64,000 bases of DNA from Saccharum officinarum (lineage: Eukaryota > Streptophyta > Magnoliopsida > Poales > Poaceae), in contig CM036201.1 in NCBI GenBank assembly GCA_020631735.1, forward strand, positions 75,282,353 to 75,346,352, read 5' to 3'. The translations under genes were made by a program, and so were the position numbers. Shown here piece after piece: positions 47,636-58,216 of the stretch (position 1 is its first letter; each line of letters begins with the position of its first letter). Below the pieces are notes generated by a model. It did not search any database, was not told the origin of the DNA, and saw only the letters and a list, made by a program, of their open reading frames with translations.

Positions 47636-48897
47636 ATGAAGCTCACCAATCCAAGTTGTCTATTCACCCAGGGAGTAACAAAATGTACCATGATCTGCGT
47701 CAGTTGTATTGGTGGTCAAACATGAAGCAGGATATCACCCGGTATATTGCTGAGTGTGATGTTTGTGGAAGAGTTAAGGCAGACCATCTGCGGAGGCCGA
47801 GTTTTCTGCAGCCGTTGCCTATTCCGGTATGGAAGTGGGAAGATATTTCCATGGATTTTATTACCGGACTACCTCGCACTGCCAAGGGTCATGATTCTAT
47901 TTGGGTCATTGTGGATCGCCTCACTAAGACTGCTCATTTCCTTCCAGTGAGTACTAGGTATACGGCCTCGCAGTATGCCAAGCTATACTTTGACCGCATT
48001 GTGACCCTTCATGGAGTTCCGCTTACCATTGTTTCTGACCGTGGAGCGGTTTTCATGTCGCGTTTTTGGATACAACTCCAAGAATGCCTTGGTACTAGCC
48101 TTCTCAGAAGTTTAGCCTATCATCTCCAGACCGACGGTCAGACAGAAAGGGTGAATCAAGTGCTTGAAGATATGTTGCGAGCTTGTGTCATCTCTTTTCC
48201 TGAAAAGTGGGACGAATGTTTGAAGTTGGCCGAGTTTTCTTATAATAACAGCTATCAAGAGAGCATTCAGATGGCACCTTTTGAGGCTTTGTATGGCAAG
48301 AAATGCAGGACCCCACTCAATTGGGTTGAGGTGGGAGACCGTGGATTTTTCGGGCCTGATTTTGTGCTGGAAGCAAGGGAGAAGGTTGGAATTATCCGGA
48401 GGCATTTAAAGGCAGCGCAAAACCGACAGAAAACCTATGCAGACAAGAGAAGGAGACCCTTGGAATTTGAAGTTGGGGATTATGTGTATCTCAAGGTGTC
48501 TCCCATGAAAGGTGTGCATCGTTTCGGTGTTCGTGGGAAGCTAGCTCCACGCTATGTTGGGCCCTACAAGGTGTTGGGCCGGCGTGGTCCAGTGGCCTAT
48601 CGCATTCAGCTCCCTGATATTTTGTCAGCTGTCCACGATGTCTTTCATGTGTCTCAGTTGAAAAAGTGTTTGCGGGTTCCCACTGAGGCAGTGGAAATTG
48701 AAGGACTTCCCCTTCAACCGGACCTTTCGTATGAGGAACATCTAGTAAAAATCCTGGATGAAAAAGAAAGAGTAACCAAGAACAATGTGGTGAAATTTTA
48801 CAAGGTCCAGTGGCAACATCATTCGGAAGATGAAGCAACATGGGAACTAGAGAGCTATATTTTGAAGCACTATCCCCATCTCTTGTCTAGCTTTTGA
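47636..48897 (+). pseudogene. Element Y' integrase with chromodomain
   Basis: Continues pol after the frameshift (first ATG 47656). Zinc-binding region with [11 protein letters not shown] and CDVCGRVKA (about 47665-47780), core with [13 protein letters not shown] and QTERVNQ (about 47850-48155), GPY/F region (about 48558) and chromodomain (about 48730-48860, ending near ATWELESYIL). The triad residues are present. It is homologous to, but clearly diverged from, the Z integrase. Confidence 0.9.
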
Positions 48898-48954
48898 AGG
48901 TAACTCGTTAGGTTGAAAGTTTTTCCCTATCCTCTTTTCCCACACTAGGCACGG

Positions 48955-48973
48955 AAATCTCGGGTCGAGATTT
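48955..48973. repeat. Perfect 8-bp inverted repeat upstream of the Y' PPT
   Basis: AAATCTCG / CGAGATTT with spacer GGT, about 20 bases before the LTR. Confidence 0.85.
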
Positions 48974-48979
48974 TCTTTT

Positions 48980-48990
48980 AGGTGGGTAGA
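48980..48990 (+). other. Polypurine tract of element Y'
   Basis: AGGTGGGTAGA, with a T inside the G run where contig B has uninterrupted G, followed by GC and the LTR. Confidence 0.7.
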
Positions 48991-51313
48991 GCTGTAACAC
49001 CCTCAGTGTTACCGCGTGTCACAATGCATCTAAGCTGAGCATGCACATCTTTTTCTTGTGTTTTGTTTAATGTTGAAGTGCGTAGAACCCTTTCAGTAAA
49101 TTAAAAAAAAAGTAAATAAAAAGGTTATTCAAATTTTGACGTTTCAACCAGAAGTTAGCGACTTAGGTTGGAAACTAAATTTTTATTAACAAAACTGCTA
49201 CGAGACTTATATGTGAACCCTAAACAAAATATGAAGAGCATAGTGTGTAGTTGTTAGCGCAACTTGTGTTGTCAAGTAATTAGATCGCTAGCTAGTTTTT
49301 CCAGTAACTCGAAAAGTGAACTCGCTTTGTAATTTAGCCCTAGACTTAGAAAAACTCCAAGTCGTTTGACAGCTCGGCAAGGCCGTGTTGGTGAGTCCGT
49401 TCCTTGAAATCTAGTTCAGAGGTGGCAGTATGTTTTGGCTCAGAACGATAGCCTAGTGTACCCTCTTGGTGTTGGTGAAGATCGTTCAGTCTCTTGATCA
49501 CTCATTTTGGCGTGGCAAGGACTTCAAGATTCGTGCGTGTGCTGTGTCGTGGCTGGTTGGCCAGCCGAGCGCGGTCACCGCGTAGTCGCTGTGCGCGTCG
49601 CGCTACGCTGCGCCGCGGGCCCACGCGCTGCCGCGGTTGGAAGCCGGCCGAGGCCGTCGTGCCTTGGTGCTGTGGTCGTTGACGTCGTGCGCGGGTTGCT
49701 TGTCCCGCCCGCTGTTTTGCCCCGTTCCCTCTCTCTGCGCGCGCGGTGGTGTGGGCCGTCCGGGGTCAGCGCCCGTCACGTCCGCGCCGACCCAGCACCG
49801 CCACTGGCCGATCGGTGGCTGCGCAAGCACGCCACGCTGCTCCCCTGTCTGCTCGCACGCTCTGCCGTGACCCCACTTCGGGCGGGATGGGACCGGAGCG
49901 CTGGCGCATTTTGCCCCCTCCCTCTCTGTTCCCCCTGTCCACCTGGCCGTCGGGGCCGTTGCTAGCAAACCGGTTGGGAGAGGCCACCGTTACCCAATCA
50001 ACCCCGCCCTAGAGTTCGCCACCGTGTGACCTCACCAAGTGACCGCCGCTCGCTTCTAGTTTGGCCCCACCGCGCTCCAATCGGAGATTTTCCGCTCCGA
50101 CGTGCCTTTAAGGCCGCGCCCGACCGTGACCACCGTGGTGGTCCGAGTCATTGATCCCTCACCAATTGAGCTTACCTGTAGCCTTGCTATGCCCTCGGCC
50201 TCACCCTGCACCCGCTTCCGAGCCCTGGTTTCCCCTGAGTTTCGCTGACGAGCTCGCGCCACCGCGGAGCGCCGCCTGACACTGCTCAGGTACCCTCCAA
50301 CCTCCCTATCACTGCGGTTTGGTCCGTAGTGAGCTACCGAAGCTCACCCACCCCCTCGGCTGCTCTCGCAGAGACCCTGTCCCCCGGAACACCGGCGCCG
50401 CCATTGCCGATCGGCCGCCATCGCGGGGAAGCCGCACCACCTCGTCTTCGGCCGCGCGAATCGTTGCCCCGTGCCTCGCGTCTGCACCAAGGTGAGCGTC
50501 TCCCCCTTGGGTACGCGGTAGAGTCTTCCCAGTGGCCGGCGAGACCGACCGGTGCCGGTCTACGCCACGCCGGTGTGCGGGGGGGGAGCGTCGGGGACCT
50601 CCCCTTTGGGAAGAAGGGTTTTTCTGGGGGCTTGTTTGAGTAAAGACAGTCTATGGGAATAGTCGCGAGGAGCGTAGCGGGTTATCTGGATAGCTGGAGG
50701 GCGTTTCTGCAAAACGTCCGGGGACGCGCGGGCTCCCCCGCCTGGGCCGCGTCCGTGCGCGGGTCGCGCGTCGTGGGCCGCCTCTTGTGGGCCGAACCGT
50801 GGGAGCAGGTTTTTCCTTTTCTAGAAAAATTCGATGTTGGTTTCTAATTTAATTTTGGAGCTAAACTTTGGTGAATTATAGCGCCTTGTGTAGAGGTCCA
50901 AAATTCATGAAACCACTTTAGTTGAGTTTCTAAATTCGTGCTCTATCAGTTAGTGAATTCCTTTCTTGTAGTGCTGTAATGATGCTCGATCGATTAAATC
51001 AATGCTTAAAGCGACGAATATTAATGCAACCTTTTTGTAGGAAATTTTCGTGGCAAATCGAGGATAGCCCTAGCTCTAAAAATTTTTACATTAGATGCTT
51101 AATATTGTTAGATGCTTACTGTAATTTTTATGGCCATTAAATAGCTTGTTTATTAGGGTATCTAATTTTCCCTAGTAGTGCTTGTAGTAAATCGGTAATC
51201 GGAAAGTGGTGCGCTTGTTAGTTGCCAAGTTGGAATGCTTCAGGTTAACCTTGTTAGTAGAAAGATAATAGCTTAGCACTTTAGCTATTAGGGTTACCGT
51301 GTCATCCTTTTAA

Positions 51314-51532
51314 GTGTGGCCCTATCATTGCATGCATGTAGATCACGAGGGAGTCGAGTACGTGGCCGTGGAGGAGCCGGACTACGAGGAAGTCATCGAG
51401 GAGTACGAGGAGGAAATCTTTGTACCGGAGGAGTTCCAGGAGCCGCCCGCGACTGACACCTCTGACTTTGCGCCTACCCAAGGCAAGCCCCGGTGCATAA
51501 CCCTTATTTTTGCAAATTTGATTTATATTTAA
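51314..51532 (+). other. Acidic short ORF within Y' LTR
   Basis: A 72-codon frame: short N-terminus with CMHVDHEGVEY, a run of Glu, Asp and Tyr, and the GKPRC ending. It is open in all three Y LTR copies. Function unknown. Confidence 0.4.
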
Positions 51533-52432
51533 ATGTTGTGCATTTAAGTTACAGGAATTTTATGATGCCCACCTGCATATATACATACCCCTAAGTCTTA
51601 CTAGTACAGGATCGCGTAGTTGCTTTGCTTAGGATTATCGGTAGAGTGAGCAACCTGTCGTTGCCCACAATAGAGAGTTACTCATATGATTATTACATTT
51701 TGGATAACATGGTGGAAAGGAAATGGCGACCGGGCAGGGATGTGGTATGGGTATTGGTGGGTGTAGCAAGTTATGTCCCGCGGCCACGGGGCATAATTGG
51801 GTTGCACGGTTTCCCTGTCCGTGTCAATTAAGGACCGTTCGTTGCATGGACCCTGGTCAAGTCACAGATCTTCTTATCCCGAGCATATACTAGCGGATGG
51901 GGGCTAGGAAGACTTGTTACTCTCTTGTCATGGGCTCCGGCTCTTTTCGGACCGGCTGATTGGAGGCGGGGATAGGTGGAGGTCTTAGCACCGTATTGAG
52001 GCCGGGCCTCAAGTACGGGAGCTAGGAGTCCAAGTTTGGACGGGGACCTGGAAACCCGTGACAGGAGGGGAACGGGTTGGTCTTGCTTGTGCCTAGGGTA
52101 CAAGCGAGGCGTGTGTTTTTCGGGGTACCCAGCTGGGCACATTGATTCGCGAATCGCCGTTTCTGCGTGACGGTATGGCTTGGCTACGCTCTGGCATCGT
52201 AGTAATGATTGGCTAATGAAATGTTGAAGAAATGGTCCTGAATTGCTCAACTTTTGCTTGATTATAGCATAGGTGCTTACATAGATTATTGGTTAATGAA
52301 TAAAATACGGCTTCTAAAAAGTTCAGAATTTAAGGACACACTGTTAGTACTGCTTCTCGCAAACAAGAAAACCCACCAGCCATAAAGTCTATCATAATCC
52401 TTGAGAGTCAGGGAAATAAAATCCCCAGTCGG

Positions 52433-52484
52433 GTAAGTCTTGCGAGTACATTGTGTACTCAGGGTTATTTTACCCTTGTTGCAG
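52433..52484 (+). other. Splice-like 52-bp module with hairpin, Y' LTR
   Basis: Bounded by GTAAGT and TTGCAG, with GAGTACA/TGTACTC arms and CAGGGTTATT in between. It matches the layout of the Z module at 14325-14378, although the surrounding LTR sequences are largely unalike. Confidence 0.5.
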
Positions 52485-52755
52485 GTGCACCTTGAGCAGG
52501 TAGGCCTTGTGTGGAGAATTCTTCTGGTGGGCACAGACGGATTCTCATCTCGCTGCGTAGACGTTGTTTAATTTCTGCTATTAGTTTATTGCACTCTGAA
52601 CCTCTGGTATTGTAATAACTGTTTCGAGACTCTGTGTTGTATGAAATGGACTAAGTATTGTAAGTTTGTGCTCATTATTGGATCCCGGGTGTAAATTGTG
52701 GAGCGTTCGAGTTCTCCCGTCGGGTGTGCTCGACGGAATCATCTGGTGTAGCTCA

Positions 52756-52800
52756 CTTTCAGGGCTCTTAGCGCCTAGTGGAAGGCAAGCGCCCTGAAAG
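52756..52800. repeat. Stem-loop near the inner end of the Y LTR
   Basis: Perfect 10-bp arms CTTTCAGGGC (52756-52765) and GCCCTGAAAG (52791-52800), with further pairing possible inside the loop. It lies about 27 bases before the end of the LTR and so next to the PBS in genomic RNA. Also present near 1909-1950 and 26939-26983. Confidence 0.7.
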
Positions 52801-52827
52801 CATGCTAAACTGGGCGATTCTGCCACA

Positions 52828-52832
52828 TCGAG
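52828..52832. repeat. Target site duplication flank of Y' (TCGAG, reverse complement of CTCGA)
   Basis: Same Y insertion point in X as in contig B. Confidence 0.88.
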
Positions 52833-52852
52833 CCCCCAAACGGCACTGCTTC

Positions 52853-53766
52853 CTATTTAGGATCAAGGGTGGCGCTGACGTTCAATGCCTTTCCCTTGGG
52901 ATCAGCGGGGTCGAGGGGTATGAGTTTGACATCTTTCGTGGGCTCGAAGATGCCAGCATGGCGTTTTGGGTCGGGAATCGCATTGGCGAGGCCGTCGAGG
53001 TCTGCAGCCAAGATTGTCGACTCCAAAACAGCCTCGCCGTGCTCGACGCACTCGACGTCACACTCGTAGGCATGTTCATATGAGGGCCCTACAGTGATGA
53101 CACCGTTTGGACCTGGCATCTTGAGCTTGAGGTAGGTGTAGTTCGGGATTGCCATGAACCTGGCGTAGCATGGGCGCCCTAGGATAGCGTGGTACGTTCC
53201 ATGGAATCCGACCACTTTGAAAGTGAGAGTCTCCTTTCTGAAGTTGGCCGGTGTGCCAAAACAAACAGGCAGATCGACCCGTCCGAGGGGTTCCGCCCGT
53301 TTCCCTAGCATGACTCCGTGGAAGCCCCCGACGCCAGGTTGGAGGCGCGCTCTCTTGACCCCCAGAAGGTCGAGGGTCTGGGAGTAGATGATGTTGAGGC
53401 TGCTTCCGCCGTCCATGAGCACCTTGGTGAGGCGCGTGTTGGCGATGATGGGGTCAACAACGAGCGAATAGACTCCCGGGTTGGGGACGTAGTCTGGGTG
53501 GTCGTCACGGTCGAAAGTGATGGCCACCATAGACCAATCAAGAAAGCGGGGGACTACCGTTTGTACGGAGGAAACCTCACGCTGTTCTCGCTTGCGCTGG
53601 CGCGCCGAGAGGCGGGTCGAGGGCCCTCCGTAGATCATGAAGCATTCGTGGATCTCAGAGAATCCCCTGTCCTTGTCGTCACTCTTAGGGTCCTTCTTGT
53701 CGTCCTTCTTGACGCCGACACCCCCAAAAGTACCTGCGAAGCATATGACAGTCTTCGAGGTTATGG
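52853..53766 (-). pseudogene. Element X' aspartic protease region (Tat-like)
   Basis: The minus-strand frame from 53638 is open for 261 codons and contains the protease active-site region VLMDGGSSLNI (about 53390-53420) and a conserved GFHGTYHAILGRP block (about 53180-53215). It ends at a TAG about where the sequence switches abruptly to an integrase-type segment, the internal deletion of X, about 20 bases before the Y' insertion. The protease itself looks undamaged in this copy. Confidence 0.82.
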
Positions 53767-54627
53767 TTACTGGGTCCCTTGTGCTAGGGACACGGCTATT
53801 TGAACATTTTGTCGAGGATGCCCCGCCGGGGGGCCTCGAGGCTTCTTGTGCTCGGTAGCAGCGACGAGCTCGTCGGCCGGGGCCTCGAGCTTGCCCTGCT
53901 GGCCTTTCTTCTTCTTGCGGTTGTTTCTCTTGGAGCCCCGGGTGGAGCTCGCGGGATCGTCGACCTTCTGCTTCCCCCTTTCTAGGTCACCACCAATGAT
54001 TACACCAACCGCCTCCTCGTCGGCGATGAAGTTGGTGATAATGTCCATCAACCCGTTGGCAGTGAGTGGAGTGTTACGACCCAATTCTCGGACCAACTCC
54101 TTACAGGTGGTGCCGGAGAGGAAGGCCATAATCATGTCGGAGTCGGTGACGTTGGGGAGCTCGGTACGCTGCCGGGAGAAGCGCTGGATGTAATTCCGAA
54201 GGGATTCACCTGGTTTCTGCTTGCAGCTCCGGAGGTCCCATGAGTTGCTGTGGCGCATGTAGGTCCCCTTGAAATTTCCCTCAAACACCCTTACGAGATC
54301 GTCCCAGTCGTGGATCTGTCGAGGTGGGAGATCCTCGAGCCAGGCTCGGGCGGTGTCGGAAAGGAACAGGGGGAGTTGTCGAATGATGACCCGGTCATCG
54401 GTGGCCCCGCCCAACTGACACGCCAAGCGGAAATCGGCGAGCCAAAGTTCGGGTTTGGTTTTGCCGTTGTACTTGGTGAGAGTCGTGGGGGGACGAAACC
54501 GAGCCGGGAGCACCGTCTCACGGATAGCCTTACTGAAGACCCAAGGACCCGGGGGCTCGGGTGAAGGGCTACGATCTTCCGAACTGTCGTAGCGTCCGCC
54601 CCTGTGGACGTGGTAGCCTCGAGGCAC
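53767..54627 (-). CDS. Element X' gag core protein
   Basis: A 286-codon minus-strand frame with a retrotransposon gag domain: LPARFRPPT, LWLADFRLACQLGG, ARAWLEDLPP, LVRVFEGNFKGTY, CKQKPGESLRNYIQRFSRQRTELP and AFLSGTTCKELVRELGR. A Lys/Arg-rich segment follows (near 53930-53960), which is also the first sequence of contig B. No zinc knuckle is visible. This style of gag is typical of Tat-clade Ty3/gypsy elements. The upstream part of gag is in other frames, so the true start is uncertain. Confidence 0.8.
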   Translation of the reverse strand: MPRGYHVHRGGRYDSSEDRSPSPEPPGPWVFSKAIRETVLPARFRPPTTLTKYNGKTKPELWLADFRLACQLGGATDDRVIIRQLPLFLSDTARAWLEDLPPRQIHDWDDLVRVFEGNFKGTYMRHSNSWDLRSCKQKPGESLRNYIQRFSRQRTELPNVTDSDMIMAFLSGTTCKELVRELGRNTPLTANGLMDIITNFIADEEAVGVIIGGDLERGKQKVDDPASSTRGSKRNNRKKKKGQQGKLEAPADELVAATEHKKPRGPPAGHPRQNVQIAVSLAQGTQ

Positions 54628-54719
54628 GCCGTCACCGTGCTTGCGCGTGCGGCGCTCGATGATGTTGCCACGGGTGTCTCGAGGCTCGTGGTCATTGGTG
54701 GTGGGCTCAGGGGCCGGAG

Positions 54720-56004
54720 CTACCCGGTTTCGCCGGGCAGTCTCGGGGTGAACTGAGGCTTCTCTCTCCTATCGGGAGGGCTCGATGATCCGCTCCGAGG
54801 CTGCCTCGCGTCGCCTCGAGGCAGAGCTCTCTTCCTGCTGCATGGTGGCGATCTCGAGGAGTTCTCGGATTTCATCTCGAGCCCGATGGGTGTCGGGGTT
54901 TGACGGCTCGGGCATGTTGCGGAGGAGCATGGCGGCGGCGACGACGTTCTGGCTGGCTCGAGCGAAAACTGGGGGGTCAACCACCTAGACCTCGTTGATA
55001 CGACGGTTGACGTCGCGAGCTCTCTCGCGAGCTCTTCCGCCAAGTGCGTGTTCCACACGCTCACGCTCGAGGGTTTGTTGGAGTAGATCTAGGTTTTCCC
55101 GTTCCTTGTCAAGCCTGTCCTACAACTCACGAATCTGCTCGAGCTGCGTCCCTTGATCCGCAAGGAACTGAGGATCGTCTCGCTCAGCAGGAAGCTCGAC
55201 ATGAGGTGGCGTGTGCCTTCCTTCGATTGGCTCTCCGTCCTCTGATTTCGAAGTGCTTTCAACATTGATGTTGAAGCATTCGCGGGTCGGATCATAGGTG
55301 TCGTCAGCCGAGTCAGAGTCAGGAGCGCCAAAGTAGTAGTATGATGGGGGAATGTGTGGCCGTTGCAAATCGTCACTAGGGTTGCGATGTTGAGAAGCAG
55401 TCACATGGGGCTCTGTTTCTGGTGTCTCCGTAGAGTCCCGATAATCAGAAGCCGGTGTGGATGCAACGGGGTCCAGAGTGGAGCGTAGATGGTGCCCGGG
55501 GGGTTCCTCATAAGCACTCATGCGAGTGCTCACGGAAGATGCGTATACCCGGGCAACCGAGTCTAGCCCAAATGGGAATGGTGATGGAGATGTTGCTGCC
55601 CGTGCCGGAATGGATGCTCCGGATAGTGGTGTCTCACCGGACGGGGGAGCGGTGGGATTCTCCGTCGGCATGTTACCCTCAGTCAAGCTCGTCCTACCCA
55701 AACCTTCCACAAGGAGATCTGGGCCGGCGCCTGGCTGGGGGGTGCTGGACCGGGGGATCCCATTACCCTCCGCGAGGTGAAGACGGTGGTTGTACCGGGC
55801 TCGTCGTCGTCAGGCGGCCCGCGCCCGCCTAGAGCGACGGTACCGGCGGATTGCTCCCCCGGGCTGGGAGAGCTCATAGTCCTCGTCGGTTGGGTGCCTG
55901 GGTGGAAGTAGGACCATATCGTAGCCATAGCCAAGCGACATGAACTCCAAACTCCCGAACCAGATCACCGTGGCCAACGGAATAGGGCGTTCGGGGTCAG
56001 CCAT
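54720..56004 (-). pseudogene. Element X' gag N-terminal region, broken
   Basis: Several overlapping minus-strand frames: 56004-55810 (starts MADPERPIPLATV, shortly after the PBS), 55710-55120 (acidic and proline-rich, ending in QLEQIREL) and 55064-54720 (Glu/Arg-rich). They probably derive from one ancestral N-terminal gag extension, now separated by frameshifts and stops. Function unknown beyond belonging to gag. Confidence 0.6.
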
Positions 56005-56047
56005 CCAGGAAAAAAAGGTGAGAAAGCGACGTTGGCACGCAGCGATC

Positions 56048-56067
56048 CCCTACCTGGCGCGCCAACT
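56048..56067 (-). other. Primer binding site region of X'
   Basis: The minus-strand string TTGGCGCGCCAGGTAGGGG lies about 6 bases inside the LTR end. GC-rich sites of this kind are found in Tat-related elements. I do not assign the tRNA. Confidence 0.6.
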
Positions 56068-56408
56068 ATCGGTGTTTGGACCCAAGGGGGTCCTAAACCA
56101 ACGAGTAAATGCTGCGTGTCTCTTTCCTAGATGGTGATGCAAGGAGAACACACGGGGGTTTATCCTAGTTCGGGCAAGAGAAGGCCCTACGTCCAGCGGG
56201 GGGGAGAAGTTTGTATTTCCTTGCACCGAAGTGCTCATGTAGGGGTTACAAGCATGCGAGAGAGGGCGTCGAGCCCAAGTCTCAAAGAGCGGAAAAAGAG
56301 GACAAGGGTGATTGCTTGAGATATCGATCTCTATCTGGCATCTTGCCTGTTGTCTCTTGTGTTTCTTCGTTGTCCGTCCCCCTCCCCGTTGTAGAACCCT
56401 GGCCTGCC

Positions 56409-56416
56409 CTTTTATA
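56409..56416 (-). promoter_or_regulatory. TATA box of X' LTR
   Basis: TATAAAAG on the minus strand, in a suitable place for transcription starting about 30 bases further (near 56380), leaving an R-U5 part of about 300 bases. Confidence 0.65.
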
Positions 56417-57010
56417 GGGCGAGAGGAGGCCAAGACGACGGAGAGCCTTGAGGTGATGTTTTGTCGATTCCTGTTGAGCTGACCGTAGCGACGTGCTCAG
56501 GGATGGCCGGTCATCCCTGGACACCATGGCGTCGTGGGAGACGAGACAGCGAAATGACCCAGAGCGCCGTGCCACACCGTCCTTCCCTTGCCGTTGAACT
56601 GTGCTGAGCGTCGAGGTTGGGTCGAGGTCGGGTCGAGACCAGATGGATAAGGCTGAATCCCCGAGATTACGGAGAACGGGCCTTGTCTTATCCTCCCTCG
56701 AGGGTGATCGATGGCAAACAGTGCGCGGTAAGGTGGGTACAGTGACGGTTCTCACCTCCCATCATGGGATGGGCGGTAAAACAGTGAGATCTGACACGGA
56801 CATTGTTCCCACGTCGATCCTAGTCGTAGCCATGCCGGTAGGTGGTAGTAGGTAACCGCATTAAATGCTATGGCTTTTGTCCTGGGTAGGTAAAGAGAAG
56901 GAGTCGAGGCGCTCGACCCGGGCTCACGCGAGTCGGAGTTTTTCCCAGTGGGCGGACGAGCCTCGCGCGGGTCGGAGCGCCGTCGAGGTACCTTGCTGTA
57001 CGGGATGGGG

Positions 57011-57120
57011 CGCGGTCGAGGCGCCCCGTCGAGCGGGCCTCGTACGAGTCGGAGCCGGAGCGCGGTCGAGGCGCCCCGTCGAGCGGGCCTCGTACGAGGC
57101 GGGCTGGATACGCGGTCGAG
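57011..57120. repeat. Tandem repeat, period 50 bp, in X' LTR U3
   Basis: Two copies share 38 identical bases (57011-57048 and 57061-57098), and a third begins at 57111 (first 10 bases). The units are CpG-rich with several CGAG motifs. Tandem units in U3 are often enhancer-like; that role is inferred here. Confidence 0.85.
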
Positions 57121-57205
57121 GGGGGCTGCCTTCTATTGCGGTTTCAGTCGTTTTAGTTTTTTATTAGCGATGGATGTGGGTACCCCCGTACTGTTATTAC
57201 CGACA

Positions 57206-57646
57206 TTAGCTCTAAGCCTTCTCTAGTGCTAACTTTTAGCACATAGCTTTTAACATGAATAGCCCCACATGATACTCTCACATAACCTTGAAATGTGTGT
57301 AAGAGCTTAGCTCTTGATTAAGAGCTAGTTTTTCTCTCTTCTATTAAAATATGATAAAAATGCTTAGAGCTAGCTTAAAAGTCGATTATTAGAGCTGCCC
57401 TTATAAGATGTTTTGATTTTTCTATATTCATTGTTTTTATTATGCCCATAAATATATGTTATGTCTAGATATATAATAATATCTATAAATCTAGACATGC
57501 CAAAACGTTTTATAGTTGAGGATAGGAGGAAGAGAAAGTAGTTTGAAATAAAATATATACTTGTCAACAGATCTCTGCTTGTCAACAGTTGTCTCTTCTA
57601 TTATAATTGAGGGTGGCCTCCTTCTCCCCCCACCCGCGCCGCCGCC
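57206..57646. other. AT-rich host DNA, nothing recognised
   Basis: Flank of the X' insertion; the base composition changes sharply at 57205. It may include a degraded MITE (around 57380-57540, with TCTAGA/TATCTA motifs), but I cannot define ends. Confidence 0.5.
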
Positions 57647-57784
57647 ATGGCCGTGGTCAGCCCCGCGCCCAACCTGGTCTGGCCGCCTCCTGAGCCTACC
57701 TTCCTTGCCCGACCTCCTTCCAAGGCCGCCGGAGGTGGAGAAGAAGAGGGGCCCATCATCAAGGCAGCCACAGTCAAACGTTGA
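57647..57784 (+). CDS. Short 45-codon ORF, unknown; possible gene fragment
   Basis: ATG in a strong plant start context (GCCGCCATGG) opens a Pro-, Ala- and Gly-rich frame ending in TGA at 57782-57784. Local GC content is much higher than on either side, which suggests an exon or exon fragment captured in AT-rich DNA. No domain recognised. It may not be expressed. Confidence 0.2.
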   Translation: MAVVSPAPNLVWPPPEPTFLARPPSKAAGGGEEEGPIIKAATVKR

Positions 57785-57820
57785 CGAGGTAGCATGACCG
57801 GTCGCCTAATAGATTTTGCG

Positions 57821-57840
57821 TTATATATATATATATATAT
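57821..57840. repeat. (TA)n microsatellite
   Basis: About ten TA units. Confidence 0.9.
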
Positions 57841-57919
57841 GGGGTTTTGGGTCTTCCAATTTTGTAAGGATAGCATTGGATTTGTCGTAGAACACATTAG
57901 AAACAAGAAAACAAAGTAA

Positions 57920-58216
57920 CGCTAGACCAGTTGGTCTGGTTGCGCGTTTCGCATCCTGCCGGCCAGAGTTTGAACCCCCTCGGGGACGGATTTGTTGGTC
58001 GGAGGAGGCGCAGTTTATCTGCGCGTTGAAAAAAATCCGCTCGTCTGCCCCACACCAAAGCACAGGTCTAAGTCTAGTCCAGTCTCACGGGAGCTGCGGT
58101 GCCACTGTGTATGGGTGTGACAGAGGTTTGGGGGTTTTCTCGACCAGCGTGAGAATGTCTTGTTCTTAAGCACAATGCTGGGGGCTGTCTTACCCCCGCG
58201 GGTTGAGTTTTTTTAT
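57920..58216 (+). mobile_element. tRNA-derived SINE (Au-like grass family)
   Basis: The 5' part resembles a tRNA gene, with a B-box-like GAGTTTGAACCCC at about 57966-57978 and an A-box-like region near 57925-57940. The body ends in ...CACAATGC, a G/C-rich hairpin and GGTTGAGTTTTTTT, the characteristic 3' end of Au-type grass SINEs. No clear target duplication was found. It encodes no protein. Confidence 0.6.

Larger units (their letters stand above)
48993..52827 (+). repeat. 3' LTR of element Y' (contig C)
   Basis: 3,835 bp, + strand, with TG...CA ends, starting TGTAACACCCTCAGTG (hairpin TAACAC/GTGTTA) and ending TTCTGCCACA. It contains the GC-rich block about 49500-50830 with CAAG/GTGAGC donor-like string at about 50487-50496, the acidic frame 51314-51532, the splice-like module 52433-52484 and the stem-loop 52756-52800. 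Confidence 0.93.
56073..57205 (-). repeat. 5' LTR of element X'
   Basis: 1,133 bp on the minus strand: begins TGTCGGTAATAACAG at 57205 and ends GGGTCCAAACA at 56073. It contains a TATA box (56409-56416) and a 50-bp-period tandem repeat (57011-57120). The matching 3' LTR is not in the window, so the boundary at 57205 rests on the TG...CA rule, the PBS position and the change to AT-rich host DNA. Confidence 0.8.

Noticed and set aside
57920..57990. A functional tRNA gene
   Set aside because: Only box-like promoter motifs are present. The cloverleaf cannot be completed and the 3' part matches a SINE.
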